64,000 bases of DNA. Origin: Prauserella alba. GTDB taxonomy: Bacteria; Actinomycetota; Actinomycetes; Mycobacteriales; Pseudonocardiaceae. The stretch covers positions 124,001-188,000 of the forward strand of contig NZ_JAMTCH010000007.1 in the NCBI RefSeq assembly GCF_024171735.1, given 5' to 3'. Below, piece after piece: positions 18,480-25,857 of this stretch (its first letter is position 1; every line of letters begins with the position of its first letter). Both the position numbers and the translations under genes were made by a program. Below the pieces are notes generated by a model. It saw only the letters and a program-made list of their open reading frames with translations, did no database searches and was not told where the DNA came from.

Positions 18480-18522
18480 AAGGGCACCCCGGTCGCCAAG
18501 GGGCGACGGCCGGAGTGCCCTT
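18480..18522. terminator. Rho-independent-type hairpin after fadE5-like gene
   Basis: AAGGGCAC and GTGCCCTT bound an imperfect long stem just beyond the stop of the acyl-CoA dehydrogenase gene (minus strand). It is almost symmetric and may act in both directions. Confidence 0.7.
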
Positions 18523-18551
18523 CTCGGTGGTGAGACGCCTGCCTGCGCGGA

Positions 18552-20387
18552 TCAGAACGCCGCTTCGTCGACCTCCATCAGGTCGTTGTCGGCGGCCTCG
18601 GCGATGGCGCGGCGGGCCGTGAGCTCCGGCAGCACCTGCTTGGCGAAGAACGACGCCACGGCGACCTTGCCCTCGTAGAACGACTTGTCCTTGGCGCTCG
18701 CCTCGTCGAGCTTGTCCAGCGCGATCTCGGCCTGCTGCAGCAGCTTCCAGCCGACGATCAGGTCGCCGGCCGACAGCAGGAAGCGCACGCTGTGCTGGCC
18801 GACCTTGTAGACGTTGTTCACGTCCTCCTGCGCCGAGGTCAGGTTGCCGATCATCGAGCCGAGCATGCCCTGGACGTCGTCGAGAGCCTGCTTGAGCAGC
18901 TCCCGCTCCTTCTTCAGGCGCGAATCGGGCTCGGACGCTCCGCCTTCCACGAACTTCGAGATCTCGCCCGCGATGTAGGTCAGCGCCTGGCCCTTGTCGC
19001 GGACGATCTTCCGGAAGAAGAAGTCCATCGACTGGATGGCCGTGGTGCCCTCGTACAGCGAGTCGATCTTCGAGTCACGGATGTACTGCTCGATCGGGTA
19101 GTCCTGCAGGAACCCCGAACCACCGAACGTCTGCAGCGACTGGACCAGCTGTTCGGTGGCGCGCTCGGAGCCGACGCCCTTGACGATCGGCAGCAGCAGG
19201 TCGTTGACGCGCTCGGCGAGCTTGATCGACTCCTCGTCGCCCTCCTGCGTCCACACCTGGTCCTGGAACGACGCGGTGTAGAGGTACACCGCGCGCATGC
19301 CCTCGGCGTAGGCCTTCTGCAGCATCAGGCTGCGGCGCACGTCGGGGTGGTGCGTGATCGTCACGCGCGGGGCGTTCTTGTCGGTCTGCTTGGTCAGGTC
19401 CGGGCCCTGCACGCGCTCCTTGGCGAACTCGAGCGCGTTGAGGTAGCCGGTCGACAGCGTCGCGATGGCCTTCGTGCCGACCATCATGCGCGCGTACTCG
19501 ATGACCTGGAACATCTGCGCGATGCCGTTGTGCACCTCGCCGAGCAGCCAGCCCTTGGCGGGCGTGCCGTGCTGGCCGAACGTGAGCTCGCACGTGGTGG
19601 AGACCTTCAGGCCCATCTTGTGCTCGACGCCCGTGACGTAGGCACCGTTGCGCTCGCCGATCTCGCCGGTGTTCGTGTCGAAGTGGTACTTCGGCACGAG
19701 GAACAGCGACAGGCCCTTGGTGCCGGGGCCGTGTCCCTCGGGGCGGGCCAGCACCAGGTGCATGATGTTCTCGGTCATGTCCTGGTCGGCCGAGGTGATG
19801 AAGCGCTTGACGCCCTCGATGTGCCAGGAGCCGTCCTCCTGCTGCACGGCCTTGGTGCGGCCCGCGCCGACGTCCGAACCGGCGTCGGGCTCGGTCAGGA
19901 CCATCGTCGCGCCCCAGGCACGGTCGATCATGAGCTGCGCCCAGCGCTGCTGCTCCTCGGTGCCGTTCTGGTCGACGACCATCGCGAAGTTCGGGCCGGC
20001 CATGTACATGTACAGCGCCGGGTTCGCGCCGAGGATCAGTTCGGACGCGGCCCACTGCACCGTCGGAGGCAGGCCGAAGCCGCCGAGCTTGTTGGTCAGG
20101 CCCAGACGCCACCACTCGCCGTCCCACAGCTGCTGGTAGCTCTTCTTGAACGACTCCGGCAGCGTGGCCGAGAAGGTCTTCGGGTCGTACACCGGCGGGT
20201 TGCGGTCGGCGTCCTCGAACGACTCGGCCAGCGGTCCCGTCGCGAGATTGTTGAGCTCGGACAGCACGCCGCGGGCGGTGTCCTCGTCGGACTCGGCCAG
20301 CACGCCCTTGCCGAGCCGGTCCTGGATGCCGAGGACCTCGAAGAGGTTGAACTCCAGGTCCCGCACGTTGCTCTTGTAGTGGCCCAT
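18552..20387 (-). CDS. fadE5: Acyl-CoA dehydrogenase, FadE5-like
   Basis: A 611-residue flavoenzyme, the same length as M. tuberculosis FadE5 and with a matching N-terminus ([10 protein letters not shown]). It shows the large acyl-CoA dehydrogenase layout: [13 protein letters not shown] for substrate and FAD contact, then the C-terminal helical domain with catalytic Glu in L-Y-E-G-T-T-A-I-Q near residue 445. The family introduces the trans-2 double bond in fatty acyl-CoA during beta-oxidation and passes electrons to ETF. ATG 20387 is preferred over the longer frame to 20447, which adds only Arg/Thr-rich residues. A palindrome lies ~120 bases upstream. Confidence 0.92.
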   Translation of the reverse strand: MGHYKSNVRDLEFNLFEVLGIQDRLGKGVLAESDEDTARGVLSELNNLATGPLAESFEDADRNPPVYDPKTFSATLPESFKKSYQQLWDGEWWRLGLTNKLGGFGLPPTVQWAASELILGANPALYMYMAGPNFAMVVDQNGTEEQQRWAQLMIDRAWGATMVLTEPDAGSDVGAGRTKAVQQEDGSWHIEGVKRFITSADQDMTENIMHLVLARPEGHGPGTKGLSLFLVPKYHFDTNTGEIGERNGAYVTGVEHKMGLKVSTTCELTFGQHGTPAKGWLLGEVHNGIAQMFQVIEYARMMVGTKAIATLSTGYLNALEFAKERVQGPDLTKQTDKNAPRVTITHHPDVRRSLMLQKAYAEGMRAVYLYTASFQDQVWTQEGDEESIKLAERVNDLLLPIVKGVGSERATEQLVQSLQTFGGSGFLQDYPIEQYIRDSKIDSLYEGTTAIQSMDFFFRKIVRDKGQALTYIAGEISKFVEGGASEPDSRLKKERELLKQALDDVQGMLGSMIGNLTSAQEDVNNVYKVGQHSVRFLLSAGDLIVGWKLLQQAEIALDKLDEASAKDKSFYEGKVAVASFFAKQVLPELTARRAIAEAADNDLMEVDEAAF

Positions 20388-20509
20388 GTCGTCGCTCCGT
20401 ACGAAGGTTGTTCGGGTGTGGCGGCCGGGCGCTGTTCGTACGTCCATGCACAGCCCGTGGTGTGGACGGCTCCGGACAACACGGCCCTACTCGCCGGTAA
20501 CTTAAGGAT

Positions 20510-20525
20510 ATTACTACTAAGTAAT
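20510..20525. promoter_or_regulatory. Palindromic operator candidate upstream of fadE5-like gene
   Basis: ATTACT-ACTA-AGTAAT is a perfect 6-4-6 inverted repeat in AT-rich DNA. A related site (CCTACT-GAGG-AGTAAT) lies upstream of etfD at 40435. The size and symmetry suit a TetR-type repressor of fatty-acid oxidation, but no such regulator is identified in this window. Confidence 0.6.
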
Positions 20526-20641
20526 CGACGGCAAGTCGTGGCGGTGTTTTCTGGGTCTCGTCTCCGTTCTTCCGTCCTTCCGGATGGTCGCGACAGCGTG
20601 ACTTTGGGCCACCGCGAGCGACTCGGGGCGGCGTACGCCGG

Positions 20642-21532
20642 TCAGGCCGGTGCGGTGGGCGGTGCGGTCGGCGGTACGGACGACGGGTTCGCCGCGGGGG
20701 TGTTCTGGGGCGTGGTGTTCTCGGGCGGGGTGTGCGGAGGCGGAGTGTGGGCCTTCGGGGGCTGCTGTTGCGGTGGCCCCGGAGTGCCGTCGGCCGACGG
20801 CGCCGTGCTCTCCTCGGGCCGCGGGATGAGAATCCCCGAGCGGAACGCCTTCGTCACCGCATGCGTGCGGTCCCGTGCCGACAGCTTGCGCAGGATGCTC
20901 TTGACGTGCGTGCGCACGGTTTCGACGGACAGGAACAGCGTCTTGGCGATCGCCGAGTTCTCCAGACCTTCGGCCACCAGCTGCAGCACCTGGTACTCGC
21001 GCCTCGACAACGGCATCTGCTGCTTGCCGCCCGTGCTCGTGCCGTCGGCCGACGGCTGGCGCTTGGGGCGCGCCGTCAGCGCGGCGAGCGCCGGATCGGT
21101 GTAGCGGCGGTCGATGTGGGCCCTGCGGATCGCCTCGGCCAGGCGGCGGGGCTCGGCCGTGCGGGGCACGGTCGCGTGGGCGCCCGCGGCCGATGCGGCG
21201 GACAGGAATTGCGGCGTGCGGTGTGCATCCCGCACCAGCACGACGACGACCAGTGTCGGATCGCCGTCCCGGAGCAGTCGCACGAGGTGGCAGTGCGGAT
21301 CGAAGCCCGAATCGAGGATCACGATGTTCGGCCGCAGCTGCTCACACAGCTGCAGCGACGCGTGATGACTCGCTGCGTGGCCCGCCCACTGCAGCCCCGG
21401 CGTTTTGCTGACCAGGACGTTCAGGCCTTCACGGAAGACCGGGACCGGGTCGAGGGCCGCGACCGTGAGTGTCCGCGTTCCCGATGGTCCGAGCCCACCT
21501 GCTGGGCGGCTTCTGTCGATACTTTGCGCCAT
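20642..21532 (-). CDS. Orphan LuxR-type response-regulator-like transcription factor
   Basis: About 296 residues. Residues ~25-140 resemble a receiver domain; the phospho-acceptor region is I-V-I-L-D-S-G-F, but the acidic pair at the start is reduced to one Asp (A-A-L-D-P) and the usual Lys region reads V-P-R-T, so phosphorylation is doubtful. A NarL-type helix-turn-helix follows at ~175-235 (L-S-R-R-E-Y-Q-V-L-Q-L-V-A-E-G, then V-E-T-V-R-T-H-V). The last ~50 residues are a Pro/Thr/Asn-rich tail. No histidine kinase is adjacent. ATG 21532 follows GGAG with a 5-base gap. Confidence 0.85.
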   Translation of the reverse strand: MAQSIDRSRPAGGLGPSGTRTLTVAALDPVPVFREGLNVLVSKTPGLQWAGHAASHHASLQLCEQLRPNIVILDSGFDPHCHLVRLLRDGDPTLVVVVLVRDAHRTPQFLSAASAAGAHATVPRTAEPRRLAEAIRRAHIDRRYTDPALAALTARPKRQPSADGTSTGGKQQMPLSRREYQVLQLVAEGLENSAIAKTLFLSVETVRTHVKSILRKLSARDRTHAVTKAFRSGILIPRPEESTAPSADGTPGPPQQQPPKAHTPPPHTPPENTTPQNTPAANPSSVPPTAPPTAPA

Positions 21533-21863
21533 AACCACTCCGTCTCCGCACGTCCTCGTGGACGTGTTCGCCGCCGTGTTGCCACGGTCCCCCGGCGAGA
21601 TCTGCTCGCTGTCGTTCGCAGCTGTGACTGGCGAGCCTCGACCTCATGACGCGATGAGCCGATGTTTTGTTCAGTTCCTAGGCGGAGTGTGCCCGGTTAG
21701 TCGACTACGCGCTGGTTGCGGCGCGCAAACGGTTGATACATCGCTGGTCGGACCGGGTTGTCGAGACGTTCCGTAGTGATCTCAGGCGGCGGGGTGGCGC
21801 CGACGATGACCGATTGCCTATGCTGTGTGACCTGCCACACATACCGGCATCAAAGGAGATGGC
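21533..21863. other. Divergent intergenic region with a CRP-like site
   Basis: This 331-base gap separates the LuxR-type gene (minus) from the small membrane gene (plus). No convincing gene is seen in it. The only clear signal is an inverted repeat at 21824-21841. Confidence 0.6.
21824..21841 (+). promoter_or_regulatory. CRP/GlxR-like palindrome
   Basis: TGTGTGACCTGCCACACA has perfect 6-bp arms and contains TGTGA-N6-ACACA, one mismatch from the CRP consensus TGTGA-N6-TCACA. It lies 23-40 bases upstream of the GTG of the 63-residue membrane protein and overlaps its probable promoter region, which would suit repression. Confidence 0.5.
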
Positions 21864-22055
21864 GTGTACTTGGCATCGGTGCTCGGGCTCTTCGCCCTGC
21901 TGCTCGCCGTCGCCGCGGTCATCGTGACGTGGGAAGACCGCCGCGCCGACCGTCAGCGCGCCCGCACCCGGGACGCGCAGCTCGCGGCGCTCGGCGAGGT
22001 CGACCCGCTCGCGCCCGCGAGATTCCAGGCCGAACTACGGGAACGCTCTTCGTAG
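21864..22055 (+). CDS. Small single-pass membrane protein, unknown function
   Basis: A 63-residue protein: an N-terminal hydrophobic helix (residues ~2-22), then a charged Arg/Asp-rich tail with R-A-D-R-Q-R-A-R-T-R-D. A good AAGGAGA site precedes GTG 21864 by about 5 bases, which supports translation. It is not recognised as a named family. The CRP-like site upstream suggests regulation. Confidence 0.7.
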   Translation: MYLASVLGLFALLLAVAAVIVTWEDRRADRQRARTRDAQLAALGEVDPLAPARFQAELRERSS

Positions 22056-22120
22056 GCGGCCGCCTCCGGTGAGCGGGTGCCTACCGTGAGAACTGCCGAC
22101 CGGTGGAGGGGTGTGCCGGG

Positions 22121-22453
22121 ATGCCGAAGTGGGCCGACGTGGTGACGTTCGCGACCGGGTTGCCGGAGGTCGAGGAGTCGACCTCGTACGGCACGCCTGC
22201 CCTGAAGGTCAACGGCAGGAGCTTCGCGCGGCTGCGCACCGACACCGATGGCGGGCTGGTGCTGTTGTGCGGCATGGACGAGAAGGAAGCGTTGCTGGCC
22301 TCCGGTGAACAGGCGTTCTACACCACGCCGCACTACGACGGTTACGGCGCGATCCTCGTCGATCTCGCCGCCGTCGACGAGGCGCAACTGCACGAACTGA
22401 TCGAGGAGTCCTGGCACCGCAAGGCGCCGGAGCGGGCCAAACGCCGGCGCTGA
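22121..22453 (+). CDS. MmcQ/YjbR family protein
   Basis: About 110 residues with the YjbR/MmcQ pattern: an N-terminal helix, L-P-E-V-E-E-S-T-S-Y-G-T-P-A-L-K-V-N-G-R as the characteristic segment, then A-F-Y-T-T-P-H-Y-D-G-Y and a final helix rich in basic residues (K-R-R-R). The fold resembles DNA-binding domains, but no role is proven. ATG 22121 begins the conserved part and follows GGAGGGG; the GTG at 22103 is less likely. Confidence 0.88.
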   Translation: MPKWADVVTFATGLPEVEESTSYGTPALKVNGRSFARLRTDTDGGLVLLCGMDEKEALLASGEQAFYTTPHYDGYGAILVDLAAVDEAQLHELIEESWHRKAPERAKRRR

Positions 22454-22471
22454 CGGCCTGCGGGCTGCGGT

Positions 22472-23032
22472 TCAGGCCGGGGCGTGGCAGGTGTAGGTGA
22501 CCCCGCCGGGGAACGACTTCATGTCACGCAGCGCCATCCGGGGCAGGGTGTAGCCGTCCGGGAACAGCCTGCGCCCGCGCCCCTGCACGACCGGATAGCC
22601 GAACAGGCGGTACTCGTCGACGACGCCCGCCCGGACGAGCGTGTGACACAGCGTGATGCTGCCCGTGACGACGATGTCCGCACCTGGTTGACCTTTGAGT
22701 TCGCGGATCGCCGTGACCGGGTCGCCGGTGCCGATGAGGTGGGTGTGCTGCCAACCCGGGTCGGTCAGCGTGCCGGTGACCACGAATTTGTCGACCCGGT
22801 CGAGGAAGCCGGAGACGTCGCCGGTCTGCTTCGGCCGGAAGTCGCGGAAGTCCTCGAACGTCTGCCTGCCCAGCACGACGGCGTCGCACCGCTCCTGCTG
22901 GCGGCGGTTCTCGGCGGCCAGCTCGGCGTTCTCGGCAACCCCGTGGGACTCGGTCTTCGGGTCGAGCCAGGGATCGAGCAGCTCGACGCAACCGTCGAGT
23001 GTGATATTCTGCGTGATGGCGAGTGTGCGCAT
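22472..23032 (-). CDS. Dihydrofolate reductase family (RibD C-terminal-like) protein
   Basis: About 186 residues starting M-R-T-L-A-I-T-Q-N-I-T-L-D-G, with V-V-L-G-R-Q-T-F-E-D-F for the NADPH region, V-V-T-G-T-L, and a C-terminal Y-P-V-V-Q-G-R-G-R-R-L-F. This is the DHFR-like family seen widely in actinobacteria, generally of unknown substrate. It is not the essential folA. ATG 23032 is the family start; the longer frame is an artefact of high GC. It is convergent with the YjbR gene. Confidence 0.87.
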   Translation of the reverse strand: MRTLAITQNITLDGCVELLDPWLDPKTESHGVAENAELAAENRRQQERCDAVVLGRQTFEDFRDFRPKQTGDVSGFLDRVDKFVVTGTLTDPGWQHTHLIGTGDPVTAIRELKGQPGADIVVTGSITLCHTLVRAGVVDEYRLFGYPVVQGRGRRLFPDGYTLPRMALRDMKSFPGGVTYTCHAPA

Positions 23033-23431
23033 GGTGGCCCTCTGGACATCGGCGTCGACGGCGGTGCGTGGCTCGGCCCAGGATGCCCGACGGGTCCGCC
23101 CTTCAGTCGAGGGCGCGGGCCGGCTCTTCGACGGCCGCTGCGACCGGGGCGGGATCGTCCACGGTGGCCAGGTGACTCGCCGCGAGTGACCGCACGGTTG
23201 CGTCCAGGTTTGCCGCACGGGATGGGCACGAACGGCGCCGGCCGGTTCGGGGCTACCGGTCCGGCGCCGTTCGTGTCCGGTCACCGACGGCCTGCATCGC
23301 CTGCGACGTCGCGAACCCGCCACGATTCGGGACGGAACCGGGGAGGTTCCTTCGTGACGGTCGGGGGTGTCCGCGGCGCGCGCCCGGGGTTGGCGTGCTC
23401 GGCCGACGTGTACGTGGTGCCTGTCGCGGTG
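23033..23431. other. Intergenic region containing a strong hairpin
   Basis: This 399-base stretch holds a near-perfect hairpin at 23227-23275 and no gene that I can support. Several open frames cross it, but none has a ribosome-binding site or a recognisable sequence. Confidence 0.6.
23227..23275. terminator. Long hairpin downstream of the 48-residue gene
   Basis: CACGAACGGCGCCGG and CCGGCGCCGTTCGTG form a perfect 15-bp stem with a 19-base loop that itself can pair CCGG with CCGG. It would end transcripts coming from 23578 (minus). There is no T-run. Confidence 0.65.
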
Positions 23432-23578
23432 TTACCGCGAGGGGCTCGGTGACAGCACCACGAGCGAAAGCAGCAGCAGGGAAGCCAGTCCTGCCACCAG
23501 GAACGCGAGCACGCCCGTGACCGACCATGCGGCCAGTCCTGCGATTCCGAGCGCACCCGCCGAGGCAGATGTCCACAT
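23432..23578 (-). CDS. Small hydrophobic protein (48 residues), unknown function
   Basis: This small gene encodes 48 residues beginning M-W-T-S-A-S-A-G-A and containing two hydrophobic runs (I-A-G-L-A-A-W-S-V and V-L-A-F-L-V-A-G-L-A-S-L-L-L-L), ending P-S-P-S-R. A GGAG lies 7 bases before the ATG, an inverted repeat lies ~75 bases upstream and a strong hairpin lies downstream, together giving a gene-like unit. No family is recognised. It could be a short membrane peptide. Confidence 0.5.
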   Translation of the reverse strand: MWTSASAGALGIAGLAAWSVTGVLAFLVAGLASLLLLSLVVLSPSPSR

Positions 23579-23651
23579 GGGCCATCTCCGTCTCGCGTCG
23601 GGGGATGTGTAAAGGGGTCATCCGGCGTATCGCCACACTTCCCCTGTCCGT

Positions 23652-23666
23652 TATCACGCCGTGATA
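23652..23666. promoter_or_regulatory. Inverted repeat upstream of the 48-residue gene
   Basis: TATCACG-C-CGTGATA is a perfect 7-1-7 palindrome in an AT-rich stretch ~75 bases upstream of the minus-strand ATG 23578. It is a candidate operator; the regulator is unknown. Confidence 0.45.
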
Positions 23667-23801
23667 TCGAATGGCATGCGTCACCCGAATGGTGGCTGTG
23701 GTCAGGTCCTCTCGTGCGTTTCGCCTGCTATATCCCGATTCTCGGGTGTGCGATCGGTCGTCGGCCGGATGGTTCGGACGTTGCGCAGCGGCCACCGGGT
23801 G

Positions 23802-24449
23802 TCAGCTGCCGGCCGCTTGCGGTTCGAGCGCGTGCAGTGCTTCCTGCACGCAGTCCGCCCATCCGCGCTCCCCCGGTTCGGTCACCCCGGAGTCGCCGGT
23901 GAACGCACTGGACACCACGACATCGGGTTGCAGGGCCGCCAGTTCCGTGAGGCTCGACATGAGCCGGGCGTGGTCGCTCATGCCGGGGATGTAGCCGGCA
24001 CGCCAGTGGCCGTTCGGGTCGACGTAGATCGTGTCTCCGGTGAACAGGTACTTCCGTCCGGACACGGGCACCAGGAAGCAGGTGCTGCCGGGAGTGTGCC
24101 CGGGAGTCGGCACCACCTCGATGCCCGCTGCGGTGACGTGCCTGTCTTCGAAGGCGCCGTCGACCGCGGTGACCTCGCGTGCCAGGTCGGCTTCGGTCGT
24201 GTGGATGTGCAGAGTCGCGCCGAAGCGTTCCTTGACCGTGTGGAGTGACGGCGCGATCTCGTCCTGATGACTCAGGTAGTGGTCGGCGACTCCGCCGAGT
24301 TCGGCCATGCGGTCGAACTCGGTGTCGTGGGTCGTGTTGTAGAACAGGACGTTGCCGCCCGGATTGAGCCAGAGGTAGGCGTGGGTGCTCAGTCCGGGGA
24401 ACGGGTATTCGGGTTCGGTTTCCCACAGGTCGTCGGCGATCTTCTTCAT
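23802..24449 (-). CDS. MBL-fold metallo-hydrolase-like protein with altered metal site
   Basis: A 215-residue protein with the metallo-beta-lactamase fold: an N-terminal strand pair, then at the normal H-x-H-x-D-H position only L-S-H-Q-D-E, followed by intact P-T-P-G-H-T-P-G-S and F-T-G-D-T-I-Y. Two of the usual His ligands are therefore missing, so the metal content or activity may differ from glyoxalase II-like enzymes. An AAGGGG site precedes ATG 24449. The upstream promoter matches SoxR-controlled promoters, suggesting a role in response to redox-active compounds. Confidence 0.88.
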   Translation of the reverse strand: MKKIADDLWETEPEYPFPGLSTHAYLWLNPGGNVLFYNTTHDTEFDRMAELGGVADHYLSHQDEIAPSLHTVKERFGATLHIHTTEADLAREVTAVDGAFEDRHVTAAGIEVVPTPGHTPGSTCFLVPVSGRKYLFTGDTIYVDPNGHWRAGYIPGMSDHARLMSSLTELAALQPDVVVSSAFTGDSGVTEPGERGWADCVQEALHALEPQAAGS

Positions 24450-24480
24450 GGCGGTTTCCCCTTTCTCGCTGGTGAGGGGG

Positions 24481-24511
24481 ACGTTAGAACCTCAAGTTAA
24501 CTTGAAGTCAA
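24481..24511 (-). promoter_or_regulatory. SoxR-type (MerR family) promoter
   Basis: On the minus strand, TTGACT (24511-24506) and TAACGT (24486-24481) are separated by 19 bases, the long spacer typical of MerR-family promoters. The plus-strand sequence CCTCAAGTTAACTTGAAG (24490-24507) matches the E. coli soxS SoxR site CCTCAAGTTAACTTGAGG at 17 of 18 positions and includes a perfect 14-bp palindrome. It points to the MBL gene. No soxR gene lies in the window. Confidence 0.8.
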
Positions 24512-24641
24512 TGCCGGCGAGCGCCACGAGGGCGGGAGTCCGCTGCGGGTGCGTCCGGATGCCGAACGTGCGGAAACGGGCATGTGGCCACTGCGGCCGT
24601 CGTAGGATCCGGCGGTGCCGCCCGATCTCCGGAGGATTTCC

Positions 24642-25250
24642 ATGACCGAACCCGTGCGTGTTCCGGCCGTACCGCCTGCCCATCGGCACGGCGAGATCTA
24701 CCGCAGCGTCGCCGACCCGGCCACCGGCGATCGCACGGCGAAGCTGTACCTGCTCCTCGGAGTGAGTGAGCTGGTGGTCATGGGCGTGCTCGCGTTCTTC
24801 ATGGAACCGCCCGTGCGCTGGCTGTTGCTCGCCTTCGGCGTCGCCGGATGTGCGACGTTCGCGCTGGTGCTGTACCCGCGGGCGAAGCAGGTCGCGGGCG
24901 CTGCGGGCGACGACCTGATCAACGTGATCGTCGTGCCTTCGGGGTTGATCACGCGTGGCGGGCTCCAGCTGTCGTGGCAGGACCTGTCGGCGCTGCGGAT
25001 GGATGTCACGAAGAACGCCGGCAACCAGGGCCGGTTCGCGATGCACCTGTCCCTCCAGCTCACCGAGGGTGCTGCGGTGAAGGCACGCACGACGACGCAA
25101 GCGCAACGGAGCGGCTTCGTCGGTACGGACCGCATCCGCGTCACGCTCGGGGCTGCGGAGGAGGCGGAGCTCCAACGGGTGCGCGGGCTGCTGGAGCAGG
25201 CCTGTGCGTCGGCCGGTGTCCCGTTCGACTACACCGAACGCCGAACCTGA
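24642..25250 (+). CDS. Membrane protein with PH-like/YcxB-like domain, unknown function
   Basis: About 202 residues. After a hydrophilic N-terminus, two membrane helices (residues ~32-75: L-L-L-G-V-S-E-L-V-V-M-G-V and L-L-L-A-F-G-V-A) are followed by a soluble domain with V-V-P-S-G-L-I-T-R-G-G-L-Q-L-S-W-Q-D, the strand pattern of bacterial PH-like domains. ATG 24642 follows GGAGG with a 7-base gap. No role is known. It is convergent with the next small membrane protein gene. Confidence 0.75.
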   Translation: MTEPVRVPAVPPAHRHGEIYRSVADPATGDRTAKLYLLLGVSELVVMGVLAFFMEPPVRWLLLAFGVAGCATFALVLYPRAKQVAGAAGDDLINVIVVPSGLITRGGLQLSWQDLSALRMDVTKNAGNQGRFAMHLSLQLTEGAAVKARTTTQAQRSGFVGTDRIRVTLGAAEEAELQRVRGLLEQACASAGVPFDYTERRT

Positions 25251-25254
25251 CGAG

Positions 25255-25623
25255 TCATTCCGCGGACCTGACCGAGGCCTGCCGGGGTCCGAGAACCGCC
25301 CGGCATGCCGCGATGAGCGCCAGTGCCGCGAACTGCATGGCGGCCGCGACGACGGCGTGCACCGCCCACGCCCCGACGAGCGTCGGGCCTCCCCACGTTC
25401 CGGGGCCGAGCGCGTCGGCCAGCGGATGTGCGAGGTGTTCGATGACGTCCGGTCGTAGCGGATACAGCCATCCTGCCCAGACCAGGTACACGATCAGCGC
25501 TGCGGCGAGTGCGGCGACGACCGAAAGTCCATAGTGGACGAACTTGCGGCCGATGCCACGACTCCGGACGGGCAGGCGCCAGGCCGTGAATGCGAATCGC
25601 AGCAGTTCCCGTGGACGAGTCAT
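25255..25623 (-). CDS. Hypothetical membrane protein
   Basis: About 122 residues with two hydrophobic helices: L-S-V-V-A-A-L-A-A-A-L-I-V-Y-L-V-W and W-A-V-H-A-V-V-A-A-A-M-Q-F-A-A-L. It starts at ATG 25623 inside a slightly longer frame. No family is recognised. It is divergent from the trpS leader, whose start lies 83 bases away, so their promoters share a short region. Confidence 0.65.
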   Translation of the reverse strand: MTRPRELLRFAFTAWRLPVRSRGIGRKFVHYGLSVVAALAAALIVYLVWAGWLYPLRPDVIEHLAHPLADALGPGTWGGPTLVGAWAVHAVVAAAMQFAALALIAACRAVLGPRQASVRSAE

Positions 25624-25705
25624 GATCCGACGATCCACGACGAGGCCCGCGGCGACCATGGGGACAACCCCCGGAATCGGTCCTCACTTCGGATACGATC
25701 GGCGC

Positions 25706-25753
25706 ATGCGCACGCGAATCGCCATGTGGTGGGCCGCCGACCGGCGGCCCTGA
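25706..25753 (+). CDS. trpS leader peptide with tandem Trp codons
   Basis: A 15-codon reading frame, M-R-T-R-I-A-M-W-W-A-A-D-R-R-P. The two Trp codons (25727-25732) sit exactly where hairpin 1:2 begins. A TACGAT at 25694-25699 could be a -10 box, which would make the transcript start at or next to the ATG, so this peptide may be read from a leaderless mRNA. It matches the regulatory leader described for the auxiliary TrpRS gene of Streptomyces coelicolor in kind, though I cannot compare sequences here. Confidence 0.8.
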   Translation: MRTRIAMWWAADRRP

Positions 25754-25795
25754 CCTTGCGCATGTTCACCACGGCCGCCCGTAGGGCGGCCGTGG
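25731..25795 (+). promoter_or_regulatory. Trp transcriptional attenuator
   Basis: Four segments can be read. Segment 1 GGGCCGCC (25731-25738) pairs perfectly with segment 2 GGCGGCCC (25743-25750). Segment 3 CCACGGCCGCCC (25769-25780) pairs with segment 4 GGGCGGCCGTGG (25784-25795) in a 12-bp stem, the terminator. Segment 2 can instead pair with segment 3 (GGCGGCC with GGCCGCC at 25773-25779), the antiterminator. A ribosome stalled at the Trp codons would cover segment 1 and free segment 2. There is no strong T-run after the terminator, as is common in high-GC actinobacteria. Confidence 0.85.
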
Positions 25796-25857
25796 ACTCG
25801 CGTTTCCGCGACGGTGCGTCCCCGGGTGGTCTCCGAATCGGCCCTGGAGGCACCGAC

